From: Zestomonas insulae
GTDB lineage: Bacteria; Pseudomonadota; Gammaproteobacteria; Pseudomonadales; Pseudomonadaceae
NCBI RefSeq assembly: GCF_016901015.1
Contig: NZ_JAFEUP010000001.1
Span: 1,116,001-1,180,000, forward strand
DNA: 64,000 nucleotides
Direction of reading: 5' to 3'
Shown: positions 53,971 to 63,892 of the stretch, piece after piece
How the letters are laid out: each line of letters starts with the position of its first letter
Position numbering within the stretch: position 1 is the stretch's first letter
Position numbers and translations under genes: made by a program
Notes under the pieces: generated by a model
What the model saw: only the letters and a program-made list of their open reading frames with translations
Databases searched by the model: none
What the model was told of the DNA's origin: nothing

Positions 53971-55701
53971 ATGAATAGATCTCTTGCGTTGCTCGCCGCC
54001 CTGGTCTTCCTCGGTGGCTGTCAGTCCCTCCGCAGTTCGTCGCCCGACGGCAACCCGCCCGTCGAGGACACTGCCGCGACGCCGGCCGAAGCCAAGCCCG
54101 AAGTGTATGGCTCGTTCAGCGAAGACACGCTGTACTCCCTGCTCAGCGCCGAACTGGCCGGGCAGCGCAACCGCTTCGACATCGCCCTGAACAACTACAC
54201 CACGCAAGCCAAGGCGACCCAGGACCCCGGCGTCGCCGAGCGCGGCTTCCGTATCGCCGAATACCTCGGCGCCGACCAGGCCGCCCTGGACACCGCGCTG
54301 ATCTGGGCCAAGAACGCCCCGAGCAACCTCGATGCGCAGCGCGCCGCGGCGATCCAGCTGGCCCGCGCCGGCCGCTACGACGAATCCATGGACTACATGG
54401 AGCGCGTGCTCAAGGGCCAGGGCGACACCCACTTCGACTTCCTCGCCCTATCCGCCGCGGAAACCGACCCGGACACCCGCACCGGCCTGCTGCAGAGCTT
54501 CGACCGCCTGCTGACTAAGTACCCGGACAACGGCCAGCTGCTGTTCGGCAAGGCCCTGCTGCTGCAGCAGGACGGCCACCCGGACGAAGCGCTGAAACTG
54601 CTTGAAGACCAGCCGGCGGCCAGCCACGACGTTGCCCCGCTGCTGCTGCGCGCCCGCCTGCTGCAAGGCATGAAGCGCGGCGACGAAGCGCTGACGCTGC
54701 TCGAGAAAGGCATCAAGCAGCACCCAGACGACAAACGCCTGCGCCTGTCCTACGCACGCCTACTGGTCGAGCAGGACCGCCTGGAAGACGCCAAAGGCGA
54801 GTTCGCCACCCTGCTGCAACAGTCGCCGGACGATGACGACCTGCGTTTCTCGCTGGCCCTGGTGTGCCTGGAAGCCAAGGCCTGGAAGGAAGCGATCGTC
54901 TACCTCGAAGAGCTGGTCGAGCGGCAGAGTCATGTCGATGCCGCGCACTTCAACCTCGGCCGCGCGTATGAAGAACTCGGCGACAAGGACAGCGCGCTGA
55001 TCGAGTACGGCCTGGTCGGCGCCGGCAACGATTACCTGCCGGCGCAGCTGCGCCAGACCGAATTGCTGTTCGACCAGGGGCGCGGCAGCGAAGCCACCGA
55101 GCGCCTCAACAAGGCCCGCGACAGCCAGCCCGACTACGCCATCCAGCTGTACCTGATCGAAACCGAGGCACTGTCCAACCGCGATCAGACCGAGGCCGCC
55201 TGGCGCGTGATCCAGCAAGGCCTGCAGCAGTTCCCGGATGACCTCAACCTGCTCTACACCCGCTCGATGCTGGCGGAAAAGCGCGACGACCTGAGCCAGC
55301 TGGAGAAGGACCTGCGCTTCATCATCCAGCGCGAACCGGACAATGCCATGGCGCTCAACGCGCTGGGCTACACCCTGGTCGATCGCACCACGCGCTACGC
55401 CGAAGGCAAGGCGCTGATCGAGCAAGCCCACCAGATTGACCCGGAAGACCCGGCGATCCTCGACAGCCTGGGCTGGGCGAACTACCGCACCGGCAACCTC
55501 GCCGAAGCGGAGCGCCTGCTGCGACTGGCGGTCGAACGCTTCCCCGACCCGGAGGTCGCCGCCCACCTGGGCGAAGTGCTGTGGGCCGCCGGCAAGCAGC
55601 GCGAGGCGCGGGAAATCTGGCGCGACGCCCTGCAGAAACAACCCGACAACGGCATCCTGCGCGACACCCTGCTGCGCCTGACCGGCTCCGAGACTCTCTG
55701 A
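53971..55701 (+). CDS. lbcA: TPR lipoprotein, LbcA-like partner of protease CtpA
   Basis: A 576-residue outer-membrane lipoprotein: lipobox VFLGGC places the lipidated Cys at residue 17, followed by a Ser/Pro/Glu-rich linker and then tetratricopeptide repeats to the end (for example [20 protein letters not shown] and [20 protein letters not shown]). In P. aeruginosa the gene at this locus, LbcA, binds CtpA and presents peptidoglycan hydrolases for degradation. The ribosome site before ATG 53971 is very weak and a TTGTGT/TAGGCA promoter (53926-53953) leaves a leader of about 12 bases. lolB follows after 3 bases. Confidence 0.88.
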   Translation: MNRSLALLAALVFLGGCQSLRSSSPDGNPPVEDTAATPAEAKPEVYGSFSEDTLYSLLSAELAGQRNRFDIALNNYTTQAKATQDPGVAERGFRIAEYLGADQAALDTALIWAKNAPSNLDAQRAAAIQLARAGRYDESMDYMERVLKGQGDTHFDFLALSAAETDPDTRTGLLQSFDRLLTKYPDNGQLLFGKALLLQQDGHPDEALKLLEDQPAASHDVAPLLLRARLLQGMKRGDEALTLLEKGIKQHPDDKRLRLSYARLLVEQDRLEDAKGEFATLLQQSPDDDDLRFSLALVCLEAKAWKEAIVYLEELVERQSHVDAAHFNLGRAYEELGDKDSALIEYGLVGAGNDYLPAQLRQTELLFDQGRGSEATERLNKARDSQPDYAIQLYLIETEALSNRDQTEAAWRVIQQGLQQFPDDLNLLYTRSMLAEKRDDLSQLEKDLRFIIQREPDNAMALNALGYTLVDRTTRYAEGKALIEQAHQIDPEDPAILDSLGWANYRTGNLAEAERLLRLAVERFPDPEVAAHLGEVLWAAGKQREAREIWRDALQKQPDNGILRDTLLRLTGSETL

Positions 55702-55704
55702 CCC

Positions 55705-56322
55705 ATGCGCGTACCCCACCTGCTCGTCGCCGGGCTGCTCGTCGTGCTGACGGGCTGCGCCGGCCTCACTTCTCGCGAATCGGTACAAGGCCAGGGCGAC
55801 CCGGCCCAGTGGAAAAGCCACAAGCAGCAGACCGCCGCGCTCGACGCCTGGCAGATCAGCGGCAAAGTCGGCATCCGTGCACCCAAGGATTCCGGCAGCG
55901 GCACGCTGTTCTGGCTGCAGCGCAAGGACTACTTCGACATTCGCCTGTCCGGCCCGCTGGGTCGCGGCGCCGCGCGCCTGACCGGGCACAGCGGCGCAGT
56001 CACCCTGGAAGTCGCCAACCAGGGCCGCTACCAGGCCGACTCGCCGGAAGCGCTGCTGGAAGAACAACTCGGCTGGCGTCTGCCGGTGTCGCACCTGATC
56101 TGGTGGGTGCGCGGCCTGCCCGCGCCGGACAGCAAGAGCCAGCTGACCCTCGACACCGACAGCCGCCTGGCGCACCTGGAACAGGATGGCTGGCAGGTCG
56201 AATACCTCAGCTACGCCGAACAGAACGGCTATTGGCTACCCGAACGCCTCAAGCTGCACGGCCAGGACCTCGACGTGACCCTGGTGGTCAAGGACTGGCA
56301 GCCGCGCCAGCTCGGCCAGTGA
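55705..56322 (+). CDS. lolB: Outer-membrane lipoprotein receptor LolB
   Basis: A 205-residue lipoprotein that accepts lipoproteins from LolA and inserts them in the outer membrane. Lipobox VLTGC gives Cys18. The LolA/LolB fold follows ([40 protein letters not shown]). It lies 3 bases after lbcA and 1 base before ispE. Confidence 0.93.
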   Translation: MRVPHLLVAGLLVVLTGCAGLTSRESVQGQGDPAQWKSHKQQTAALDAWQISGKVGIRAPKDSGSGTLFWLQRKDYFDIRLSGPLGRGAARLTGHSGAVTLEVANQGRYQADSPEALLEEQLGWRLPVSHLIWWVRGLPAPDSKSQLTLDTDSRLAHLEQDGWQVEYLSYAEQNGYWLPERLKLHGQDLDVTLVVKDWQPRQLGQ

Positions 56323-56323
56323 C

Positions 56324-57172
56324 ATGAGCGCTCGCCTCACCCTGCCGGCGCCGGCCAAGCTCAACTTGATGCTGCACATCCTCGGCCGCCGCGCCGACGG
56401 CTACCACGAGCTGCAGACGCTGTTTCAGTTTCTCGACTACGCCGACGAGCTCAGCTTCGCCCTGCGCGACGACGGCGAGATCCGCCTGCACACCCCGATC
56501 GACGGGGTGCCACACGACAGCAACTTGATCGTACGCGCCGCGCGCCAGCTGCAGCAGCTGTCCGGGTGCCGGCTCGGTGCCGACATCTGGCTGGACAAGC
56601 GCCTGCCGGTGGGCGGCGGCATCGGCGGCGGCAGCTCGGACGCGGCGACCACCCTGCTTGGGCTCAACCACTTGTGGCAGCTGCACTGGGATGCCGACCG
56701 CCTGGCCGCTCTGGGCCTTGGCCTGGGCGCCGACGTGCCAGTCTTCGTGCGCGGCCACGCGGCGTTCGCCGAAGGGGTTGGCGAGCGCCTGCAGCCGGTC
56801 GAGCTGGCGGAGCCGTGGTTCCTCGTCGCCGTACCGCAAGTCCTTGTCAGCACTGCGGAAGTTTTCAACGACCCTGAGTTGACACGGAATACTTCGGCCA
56901 GTACAGTTCGCAGCCTTCTCGAGGGGGGCGGTCGTAATGACTGCCAGCCGGTAGTCGAAAAGCGTTACCCAGCAGTTCGTAACGCATTGATCTTGTTGAA
57001 CAAGTTCGTTTCGGCTAGATTAACCGGCACTGGAGCTTGTGTGTTTGGGAGCTTCCCAACACAGGACGATGCTGATAAAGTCGCCCGCCAACTTCCAGCC
57101 ACTCTGCCGAGCTTTGTCGCTCAAGGTCGCAACATTTCGATGCTGCACCGACGGCTCAAAGATCTGGCCTGA
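56324..57172 (+). CDS. ispE: 4-diphosphocytidyl-2-C-methyl-D-erythritol kinase
   Basis: A 282-residue GHMP kinase of the MEP isoprenoid pathway. [20 protein letters not shown] opens it; the ATP loop is [18 protein letters not shown] (near residues 93-110); [11 protein letters not shown] is the third GHMP motif. The last third (56860-57170) is clearly less GC-rich than the rest and contains two sigma70-like promoters that would serve the downstream tRNA genes and prs. Confidence 0.95.
   Translation: MSARLTLPAPAKLNLMLHILGRRADGYHELQTLFQFLDYADELSFALRDDGEIRLHTPIDGVPHDSNLIVRAARQLQQLSGCRLGADIWLDKRLPVGGGIGGGSSDAATTLLGLNHLWQLHWDADRLAALGLGLGADVPVFVRGHAAFAEGVGERLQPVELAEPWFLVAVPQVLVSTAEVFNDPELTRNTSASTVRSLLEGGGRNDCQPVVEKRYPAVRNALILLNKFVSARLTGTGACVFGSFPTQDDADKVARQLPATLPSFVAQGRNISMLHRRLKDLA
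56879..56907 (+). promoter_or_regulatory. Sigma70 promoter inside ispE (upstream one)
   Basis: A consensus TTGACA (56879-56884) and TACAGT (56902-56907) with a 17-base spacer, within an AT-richer part of ispE. It lies about 290 bases before the first tRNA-Gln. Confidence 0.65.
56993..57021 (+). promoter_or_regulatory. Sigma70 promoter inside ispE (downstream one)
   Basis: TTGTTG (56993-56998) and TAGATT (57016-57021) with a 17-base spacer, about 175 bases before the first tRNA-Gln. A second candidate start for the tRNA-prs transcript. Confidence 0.5.
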
Positions 57173-57197
57173 AGTTCGTTGTTTCGGTGCTCGCTAC

Positions 57198-57272
57198 AGG
57201 GGCGTCGCCAAGCGGTAAGGCAGCAGGTTTTGATCCTGCCATGCGTTGGTTCGAATCCAGCCGCCCCTGCCA
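57198..57272 (+). tRNA. tRNA-Gln (UUG), copy 1
   Basis: 75 nucleotides including encoded CCA. The acceptor arm AGGGGCG (57198-57204) pairs with CGCCCCT before GCCA; the anticodon stem GCAGG/CCTGC encloses TTTTGAT, giving anticodon TTG at 57230-57232. GGTTCGAATCC forms the T arm. It reads glutamine codons CAA/CAG. Confidence 0.96.
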
Positions 57273-57319
57273 TCTCCTCCTCGGAGAAGCGCAGCCGAAG
57301 ACAACGAAATACACGACAC

Positions 57320-57394
57320 AGGGGCGTCGCCAAGCGGTAAGGCAGCAGGTTTTGATCCTGCCATGCGTTGGTTCGAATCCAGCCGCCCCTGCCA
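57320..57394 (+). tRNA. tRNA-Gln (UUG), copy 2
   Basis: An identical 75-nucleotide copy of the preceding tRNA, 122 bases downstream. The spacer (57273-57319) is unrelated sequence. Both copies lie on the transcript leading into prs, so processing at both is needed. Confidence 0.96.
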
Positions 57395-57441
57395 TTTTCT
57401 AGACTCATCCAGGTCTGACCTCAGCCGACAGGTACTCCGTT

Positions 57442-58383
57442 GTGTCCAAGATGATGGTCTTTACGGGGAATGCCAACCCCGATCTGGCGCGGCGCATCGT
57501 ACGTCAGCTGCATATCCCTCTCGGTGATGCCTCCGTCGGTAAGTTCTCCGATGGCGAGATCAGCATCGAGATCAATGAAAACGTCCGCGGTAAGGACGTC
57601 TTTCTGATCCAGCCGACTTGCGCCCCCACCAATGACAACCTGATGGAACTGGTGGTGATGGCTGACGCCTTCCGCCGCTCCTCGGCTACCCGTATCACTG
57701 CCGTGATCCCCTACTTCGGCTATGCCCGCCAGGACCGCCGTCCGCGTTCCGCGCGCGTGGCGATCAGCGCCAAGGTAGTGGCCGACATGCTCACCGTGGT
57801 CGGTATCGACCGCGTGCTGACTGTTGACCTGCACGCCGACCAGATCCAGGGCTTCTTCGACATCCCGGTGGACAACATCTACGGTTCGCCGGTCCTGGTC
57901 GACGATATCGAAGACCAGCGCTTCGAGAACCTGATGATCGTCTCCCCCGACATTGGTGGTGTGGTGCGCGCGCGCGCCGTGGCCAAGTCGCTGGGTGTGG
58001 ACCTGGCGATCATCGACAAGCGTCGCGAGAAGGCCAACCACTCCGAAGTGATGCACATCATCGGTGACGTCGAAGGCCGTACCTGCATCCTCGTCGATGA
58101 CATGGTCGATACCGCCGGCACCCTGTGCCACGCGGCCAAAGCCCTGAAAGAGCACGGCGCGGCCAAGGTCTTCGCCTACGCCACCCACGCGGTGCTGTCC
58201 GGACGTGCCATCGAAAACATTGAGAATTCCCAGCTGGACGAGCTGGTGGTGACCAACACCATCCCGCTGTCCGCCGCAGCCCAGGCCTGCAGCCGTATCC
58301 GCCAACTGGATATCGCGCCGGTCGTCGCCGAGGCGGTGCGTCGCATCAGCAACGAAGAATCGATCAGCGCGATGTTCCGCTAA
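57442..58383 (+). CDS. prs: Ribose-phosphate pyrophosphokinase
   Basis: A 313-residue enzyme making PRPP from ribose 5-phosphate and ATP, feeding nucleotides, His, Trp and [19 protein letters not shown] (ATP/flexible loop), [12 protein letters not shown] and the PRPP loop [15 protein letters not shown] are intact. The start is GTG 57442, matching the usual [19 protein letters not shown]-terminus. The upstream region holds the two tRNA-Gln genes. A terminator follows. Confidence 0.96.
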   Translation: MSKMMVFTGNANPDLARRIVRQLHIPLGDASVGKFSDGEISIEINENVRGKDVFLIQPTCAPTNDNLMELVVMADAFRRSSATRITAVIPYFGYARQDRRPRSARVAISAKVVADMLTVVGIDRVLTVDLHADQIQGFFDIPVDNIYGSPVLVDDIEDQRFENLMIVSPDIGGVVRARAVAKSLGVDLAIIDKRREKANHSEVMHIIGDVEGRTCILVDDMVDTAGTLCHAAKALKEHGAAKVFAYATHAVLSGRAIENIENSQLDELVVTNTIPLSAAAQACSRIRQLDIAPVVAEAVRRISNEESISAMFR

Positions 58384-58406
58384 GCGGCCATCCCTGAACG
58401 ACAAGT

Positions 58407-58430
58407 GCCCCGCCGCGTGCGGGGCTTTTT
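58407..58430 (+). terminator. Intrinsic terminator after prs
   Basis: GCCCCGC (58407-58413) pairs with GCGGGGC (58419-58425) followed by five T residues. It separates prs from rplY, which then needs its own promoter in the following 60 bases. Confidence 0.88.
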
Positions 58431-58493
58431 GCCCAACCGTCCGGACGCTGGTCGCAAGCGTGAAGGACGGTTTGGTTATTTTGGAGAAGTGAA

Positions 58494-59096
58494 ATGACTG
58501 ATTTTGCCCTGAATGCCAACGTGCGTTCCGACCTGGGGAAAGGTGCGAGCCGCCGCCTGCGTCGTAACGAGAACCTCGTTCCGGCCGTGATCTACGGTGG
58601 CGAGAAAGCCCCGCAATCGATCAGCCTGCTGGCCAAAGAACTGGCCAAGCTGCTGGAAAACGAAGCCGCGTTCAGCCACGTGCTGGCCCTGAGCGTCGAC
58701 GGCGCCACCGAAACCGTGCTGATCAAAGCGCTGCAGCGTCACCCGGCCAAAGGCTACGTGATGCACGCTGACTTCCTGCGCGTGGTTGCCGGCCAGAAGC
58801 TGACCGCTCACGTTCCGCTGCACTTCATCAACGAAGCCACCTCGGTTGGCGTGAAGCAGCAGGGCGGCGAAGTCTCCCACACCATCTCTGAAGTCGAAGT
58901 TTCCTGCCTGCCGAAAGACCTGCCGGAATTCATCGAAGTCGACCTGGCCAAAGTGGAAGTCGGTCAAACCCTGCACCTGTCCGACCTGACCGTTGCCAAA
59001 GGCATCGAGCTGGTTGCCCTGGCGCACGGCAACGACCTGGCCGTGGCCAACATTCACGCTTCCCGCGTGAAGGACGAAGAAGGCGCTGCCGAGTAA
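58494..59096 (+). CDS. rplY: 50S ribosomal protein L25, long (Ctc/TL5) form
   Basis: A 200-residue 5S rRNA-binding ribosomal protein. The N-terminal L25 domain ([36 protein letters not shown]) is followed by the C-terminal beta domain of the general-stress/TL5 form, present in Pseudomonas. GGAGAAG precedes ATG 58494 by 6 bases. It is followed by pth after 30 bases. Confidence 0.96.
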   Translation: MTDFALNANVRSDLGKGASRRLRRNENLVPAVIYGGEKAPQSISLLAKELAKLLENEAAFSHVLALSVDGATETVLIKALQRHPAKGYVMHADFLRVVAGQKLTAHVPLHFINEATSVGVKQQGGEVSHTISEVEVSCLPKDLPEFIEVDLAKVEVGQTLHLSDLTVAKGIELVALAHGNDLAVANIHASRVKDEEGAAE

Positions 59097-59126
59097 TACT
59101 CGCCTGGCCTGAAGGGGGCTCCTGTC

Positions 59127-59711
59127 GTGACTGCCGTTCAACTGATCGTTGGCCTGGGAAATCCAGGCCCGGAATACGACCAGACCCGGCATAACGCAGG
59201 AGCCCTTTTTGTTGAACGACTGGCGGATAGCCAGCGCGTCAGCCTCAGCGCTGATCGCAAGTATTTCGGCCTGGTGGGTAAATTCAGCCATCAGGGACGC
59301 GACGTTCGTCTGCTCATCCCGACCACCTACATGAACCGCAGCGGCCAAGCCGTGGCGGCACTGGCGAACTTCTTCCGGATTCCGGCGGACGCCATCCTGG
59401 TGGCCCACGACGAACTCGACATGCCGCCCGGCGTTGCCAAGCTCAAGCTCGGCGGCGGGCATGGCGGTCACAATGGTCTGCGCGACATCATTGCGCAGAT
59501 GGGCAACCAGAACGGCTTCTACCGCCTGCGCCTGGGCATCGGCCATCCCGGCCACAGCAGCCAGGTGTCCGGCTACGTGCTCGGTCGCGCGCCGCGCAGC
59601 GAGCAGGAACTGCTCGACAAGAGCGTCGACTTCGCCCTCGAGGCGCTGCCCGAGATGCTCGCCGGCGACTGGAGCAAGGCCATGCAGAAGCTGCATAGCC
59701 AGAAAGCCTGA
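59127..59711 (+). CDS. pth: Peptidyl-tRNA hydrolase
   Basis: A 194-residue enzyme that recycles peptidyl-tRNA dropped by ribosomes. [20 protein letters not shown] holds the catalytic His, with [12 protein letters not shown] and [20 protein letters not shown] in order. The start is GTG 59127, with AAGGGGG upstream. The rplY-pth-ychF order is conserved in gammaproteobacteria. Confidence 0.96.
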   Translation: MTAVQLIVGLGNPGPEYDQTRHNAGALFVERLADSQRVSLSADRKYFGLVGKFSHQGRDVRLLIPTTYMNRSGQAVAALANFFRIPADAILVAHDELDMPPGVAKLKLGGGHGGHNGLRDIIAQMGNQNGFYRLRLGIGHPGHSSQVSGYVLGRAPRSEQELLDKSVDFALEALPEMLAGDWSKAMQKLHSQKA

Positions 59712-59750
59712 CCTTTTTTCACCGTATTCATCTTCCGCGAGGGACACACC

Positions 59751-60851
59751 ATGGGATTCAACTGCGGCATCGTCGGTTTGCCCAACGTCGGCAAATCCAC
59801 CCTGTTCAACGCCCTAACCAAGTCCGGTATCGCGGCGGAAAACTTCCCCTTCTGCACCATCGAACCGAACAGCGGCATCGTGCCGATGCCGGACAACCGC
59901 CTCGATGCCTTGGCCGCGATCGTCAAGCCGGAGCGGGTGATCCCCACCACCATGGAATTCGTCGACATCGCCGGCCTGGTCGCCGGAGCCTCCAAGGGTG
60001 AAGGCCTGGGCAACAAGTTCCTCGCCAACATCCGCGAGACCGACGCCATCGCCCACGTGGTGCGCTGCTTCGAAGACGACAACGTGATCCACGTGTCCAA
60101 CTCGGTCGACCCCAAGCGCGACATCGAGATCATCGAGCTGGAACTGATCTTCGCCGACCTCGACAGCTGCGAGAAGCAACTGCAGAAGGTCGCGCGCAAT
60201 GCCAAGGGCGGCGACAAGGACGCCCTGGCGCAGAAGGCGCTGCTGGAAAAGCTCATCCCGCACTTCACCGAAGGCAAGCCGGCGCGTTCGCTGCTGAAGA
60301 ACCTCGGTGACGAGGAGAAGCGCCTGGTGCGCGGCTTCCACCTGCTGACCAGCAAGCCGGTGATGTACATCGCCAACGTCGCCGAGGACGGCTTCGAGAA
60401 CAACCCGCACCTCGACGTGGTGCGCGCCATCGCCGAGGAAGAAGGCGCTATGGTGGTGCCGGTGTGCAACAAGATCGAGGCGGAGATCGCCGAGCTCGAC
60501 GACGGCGAGGAGAAGGACATGTTCCTCGAATCACTCGGCCTCGAGGAGCCGGGTCTGAACCGAGTGATCCGCGCCGGCTACGAGCTGCTGCACCTGCAGA
60601 CCTACTTCACCGCCGGGGTCAAGGAAGTCCGCGCCTGGACCGTCCGCGTCGGCGCCACCGCGCCGCAGGCCGCCGCCGTGATCCACACCGACTTCGAGAA
60701 AGGCTTCATCCGCGCCGAAGTGGTCGCCTATGACGACTTCATCCAGTTCAAGGGTGAAGGCGGCGCCAAGGAAGCCGGCAAGTGGCGCCTGGAAGGCAAG
60801 GACTACATCGTCAAGGACGGCGACGTGATGCACTTCCGCTTCAACGTCTAA
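59751..60851 (+). CDS. ychF: Redox-regulated ATPase YchF
   Basis: A 366-residue Obg-family ATPase bound to ribosomes and linked to stress control. The P-loop is [14 protein letters not shown] (residues 8-21), [20 protein letters not shown] is the switch region with the NxxE-type ATP specificity later (CNKIEAE), and the C-terminal TGS domain contains [12 protein letters not shown]. The coiled-coil insertion lies in the middle. Starts 39 bases after pth. Confidence 0.95.
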   Translation: MGFNCGIVGLPNVGKSTLFNALTKSGIAAENFPFCTIEPNSGIVPMPDNRLDALAAIVKPERVIPTTMEFVDIAGLVAGASKGEGLGNKFLANIRETDAIAHVVRCFEDDNVIHVSNSVDPKRDIEIIELELIFADLDSCEKQLQKVARNAKGGDKDALAQKALLEKLIPHFTEGKPARSLLKNLGDEEKRLVRGFHLLTSKPVMYIANVAEDGFENNPHLDVVRAIAEEEGAMVVPVCNKIEAEIAELDDGEEKDMFLESLGLEEPGLNRVIRAGYELLHLQTYFTAGVKEVRAWTVRVGATAPQAAAVIHTDFEKGFIRAEVVAYDDFIQFKGEGGAKEAGKWRLEGKDYIVKDGDVMHFRFNV

Positions 60852-60870
60852 GCCACCGCCTGCTGCACCG

Positions 60871-60904
60871 ATCGCCGCGCGCTCCCCTGAGGAGGCGCGG
60901 CGAT
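60871..60904. terminator. Long hairpin between convergent ychF and sensor kinase genes
   Basis: ATCGCCGCGC (60871-60880) pairs with GCGCGGCGAT (60895-60904), and CTCC/GGAG continue the stem inside. No T run flanks it. It probably marks the 3' ends of both convergent transcripts. Confidence 0.5.
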
Positions 60905-60917
60905 TGCGTTTCTGCAC

Positions 60918-62381
60918 TCAGGCCGTCGCCAGGCTGAAACGGAACACCGCGCCGGAGCCACCTTCGTCGACCAGGCGGATCTCGCTGCCATGCAGCTGCA
61001 GCATGCGCTGCACCAGGATCAGCCCCAGCCCGCCGCTCTCCGGCGAGGTGCGGCGCAGCGCCGAGGCACGCGCGAACAACCCGTCGCGCATCTCCGGCGG
61101 GATTCCCGCGCCGCTGTCGCGCACCTCGACCTGCACCGCCTGCGGCTGCCCACTGAGGCGCACGGCGATCTGCGTGCCCGGCGGGTTGTGGCGGATCGCG
61201 TTGTCCAGCAGGTTGGTCAGCACCCGCTCGATCATGCCGAGATCGGCGCGCACGGTAGGCAACGCCGCGGCCATCTCCACCTGCAGCTGCTGCTGGCGCG
61301 CCTCGGCGGCCAGCTCGAACTTCTGCAGCACATCCTGGACCAGCTCGGGCAACGCAAAGGCCTCCTGCTCGGGCTGCACCAGACCCGACTCGAGGCGCGC
61401 CAGCTCGAACAGCTCCTGCGCCAGCCGACCGACCTTGCGGCTCTGCCCGAGAGCGATGTCCAGGTAGTGACGGCGCTCCTCGGCGCCCAGGCTGGCGTCC
61501 TTCAGCCGCAGGGTCTCGAGGTACCCGTGCAGCGAGGTCAGGGGCGTGCGCAGGTCGTGCGAGATGTTCGCCACCAGGTCGCGGCGCTGCTGGTCCTGAC
61601 GGGTCAGCTCGCGCCACTGCTCGGCGAGGCGCTGGCCCATCTGCGCGAAGGCGCCGCGCAGCACGGCGATCTCGTCGCCGCGCCGATCCGCCTCGGCATC
61701 CGCGGTCAGCGCCGCGGCGCGCTCGCCGTGGCCATCGAAGCCGCGCACCGCCTCGGTCAGCGCCCGCAACGGCCGGGTGATCAGGCGGAACGCGACCAGG
61801 CCCATGACCAGCCCGAGCAGCGCGACGATCGCCGTCACCCACAGGGTCAGGCGCAGCACCGAGCTGGCCGACAGGTCGGCCGCCAGCGCGTCGTGCGCCT
61901 CGCCCTGCAGCACCACGTAGACGTAGCCGGCGTTGCGCCCGTCGACCTGCACCGGCGCGACGCTGAACACCTTGCGCCCGTTGGCACTGCGCGGATCGTC
62001 GCCGAGCACCGGCAGCGGCGCGCCGTCGAGCACCTGACGCAGCGGCGCAAGGTCGACCTGCTGGCGTTTCAGATGCCCGCTCGGCGCGGCATTGCCGACG
62101 ATCTCGCCCTGGTTGTTGAGCAGGTACAGCTCGACCGCCGGATTCACCGCCATCAGCTTGTCGAACAGCCCGCGCACGGCGTCCGGACGCCAGCCACCGA
62201 CGTCCATCAGCTGCGCCGTGCCGGCGATGTGCGCGGCCAAGCCGCTGGACAGGCGCTGCACCACCTCCTGCTCATGGCGTTCGCTGGCCATCACCTGCAG
62301 CCACACCGACACCCCGCTGCAGGCCAGCAGCAGCACGGCGAACACCAGCGACAGGCGCTGGGTCAGGCTCAGGCGCTTCAT
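60918..62381 (-). CDS. Sensor histidine kinase
   Basis: A 487-residue inner membrane kinase. Transmembrane helices lie at about residues 9-30 and 177-199 around a periplasmic sensor of about 145 residues. A HAMP domain follows, then the H-box NISHDLRTPL with phosphorylated His275, the N-box LTNLLDNAIRHNPPG and the G-box SGAGIPPEM with SGGLGLILVQ. The signal is unknown. ATG 62381 overlaps the regulator stop in ATGA form. It signals to the adjacent OmpR-type regulator. Genes for a cytochrome b and a Tat-exported oxidoreductase are divergent from this pair. Confidence 0.93.
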   Translation of the reverse strand: MKRLSLTQRLSLVFAVLLLACSGVSVWLQVMASERHEQEVVQRLSSGLAAHIAGTAQLMDVGGWRPDAVRGLFDKLMAVNPAVELYLLNNQGEIVGNAAPSGHLKRQQVDLAPLRQVLDGAPLPVLGDDPRSANGRKVFSVAPVQVDGRNAGYVYVVLQGEAHDALAADLSASSVLRLTLWVTAIVALLGLVMGLVAFRLITRPLRALTEAVRGFDGHGERAAALTADAEADRRGDEIAVLRGAFAQMGQRLAEQWRELTRQDQQRRDLVANISHDLRTPLTSLHGYLETLRLKDASLGAEERRHYLDIALGQSRKVGRLAQELFELARLESGLVQPEQEAFALPELVQDVLQKFELAAEARQQQLQVEMAAALPTVRADLGMIERVLTNLLDNAIRHNPPGTQIAVRLSGQPQAVQVEVRDSGAGIPPEMRDGLFARASALRRTSPESGGLGLILVQRMLQLHGSEIRLVDEGGSGAVFRFSLATA

Positions 62382-63097
62382 GCCCCACCCTCCTCGCCGG
62401 CGGCGAACTTGTAGCCCTTGCCCCACACGGTGAGGATGCGTTGCGGCGCGGCCGGGTCGACTTCGATCTTGGTGCGCAGGCGGTTGATGTGGGTGTTGAC
62501 CGTGTGTTCGTAGCCGTCGTGCTGATAGCCCCACACCTCGTTGAGCAGCTCCAGACGGGAAAACACCTGGTCGGGATGGCGGGCGAAGAAGAACAGCAGG
62601 TCGAATTCGCGCGGGGTCAGCTCCAGCGGCCGGCCGTGCAGTGCGGCGGCGCGCGCCAGCGGGTCGATGCTCACCCCGTGGCGCACCAGCAGACCGGCGT
62701 CCATCCGCGCGTTATGCGCCAGTGCGTCGCTGCGCCGCAGCAGCGCGCGCACCCGGGCGACCAGCTCGAGCATCGAGAACGGCTTGGCCAGGTAGTCGTC
62801 GGCGCCCAGCTCCAGGCCGAGGATGCGGTGCACTTCGCTGGAGCGCGCGCTGGTGATGATGATCGGCGTGTAGCGCGCCATGCCGCGCGCGCGCTTGCAG
62901 ATTTCCAGGCCGTCGACGCCGGGCAGCATCAGGTCGAGCACCAGCGCGTCCCAGCCGCCGCCCTCGAGCAGACGCATGCCGAGCGTGCCGTCGGCGGCGT
63001 GCTCGACGGCATAGCCTTCGTCCTGCAGGTGCAGACGCAGCAGGTCGGCGATGTGCACATCGTCCTCGACGATCAACACGCGTTTGGGCCTGTCCAT
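62378..63097 (-). CDS. OmpR family response regulator
   Basis: A 239-residue regulator. The receiver has acidic residues 11-13, the phosphoacceptor Asp55 (ALVLDLMLPG) and Lys in YLAKPFSM; the C-terminal winged helix has LTPREFDLLFFFARHPDQVF and HTVNTHINRLRTKIEV. GAGGAG precedes ATG 63097. It is co-translated with the kinase (4-base overlap). Whether it controls the divergent cytochrome b operon is inference from position. Confidence 0.93.
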   Translation of the reverse strand: MDRPKRVLIVEDDVHIADLLRLHLQDEGYAVEHAADGTLGMRLLEGGGWDALVLDLMLPGVDGLEICKRARGMARYTPIIITSARSSEVHRILGLELGADDYLAKPFSMLELVARVRALLRRSDALAHNARMDAGLLVRHGVSIDPLARAAALHGRPLELTPREFDLLFFFARHPDQVFSRLELLNEVWGYQHDGYEHTVNTHINRLRTKIEVDPAAPQRILTVWGKGYKFAAGEEGGA

Positions 63098-63246
63098 CAC
63101 CGCAAAACTCCTCAGGGCCGGGTGGTCATTCTCGCCAATAACGGCACGGCGAGTTATCACATTTAATTTAACTTTGCGTGAGGACTTCGATATCGGCGCG
63201 GCGGAACACTAGCCTCAAGTCATCGCCCCCGACCTGGAGTCCGAGC

Positions 63247-63882
63247 ATGTCCGCCGCATCCGAATTGCCCGGCATCGCCCCTGCACCCGCCCTGCCCAGC
63301 GGCGTCATCCACCCGCGCTGGCTGCGCCTGACCCATTGGCTGAACGCCCTGGCGGTGCTGATCATGGTCACCAGCGGCTGGCGCATCTACAACGCCTCGC
63401 CGCTCTACGACTTCCGTTTCCCCGACGCCATCACCCTCGGTGGCTGGCTGGCCGGCGCGCTGAACTGGCATTTCGCGGCGATGTGGCTGCTGGTCGGCAA
63501 CGGCCTGCTCTACCTGCTGCTGAACCTCGCCAGCGGCCGCCTGTTCCGCCGCTTCTTCCCGCTCTCCCCGCGCGGCGTGCTGCACGACGGCCTGGCGGCA
63601 CTGCGCGGCCGGCTGCCGCATGGCGACCTGCGCCATTACAACCAGGTGCAGAAGGCCGCCTACCTGTTCGTCATGCTCGACCTGCTGGTCCTGGTGCTGT
63701 CCGGCCTGGTGCTGTGGAAGTCGGTGCAGTTCGCCACCCTGCGCGAGCTGCTCGGCGGCTACGAGACCGCCCGCCACGTGCATTTCGTCAGCATGGCCCT
63801 GCTGGTCGCCTTCGTCGCCGTGCACCTGGCGATGGTCGCCCTGGTGCCACGCACCCTGCTCGCCATGCTCCGCGGCCGCTGA
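63247..63882 (+). CDS. Cytochrome b/b6 domain-containing membrane protein
   Basis: A 211-residue inner membrane diheme cytochrome b561-like protein. Four hydrophobic helices carry likely heme-ligand histidines in LRLTHWLN, LNWHFAAMW, RHVHFVSM and FVAVHLAMV. Such subunits pass electrons between quinones and a periplasmic oxidoreductase. GGAG lies 8 bases before ATG 63247. The next gene starts 10 bases after its stop and encodes a Tat-signal protein, the likely partner. Confidence 0.88.
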   Translation: MSAASELPGIAPAPALPSGVIHPRWLRLTHWLNALAVLIMVTSGWRIYNASPLYDFRFPDAITLGGWLAGALNWHFAAMWLLVGNGLLYLLLNLASGRLFRRFFPLSPRGVLHDGLAALRGRLPHGDLRHYNQVQKAAYLFVMLDLLVLVLSGLVLWKSVQFATLRELLGGYETARHVHFVSMALLVAFVAVHLAMVALVPRTLLAMLRGR

Positions 63883-63892
63883 GGAACTCACC

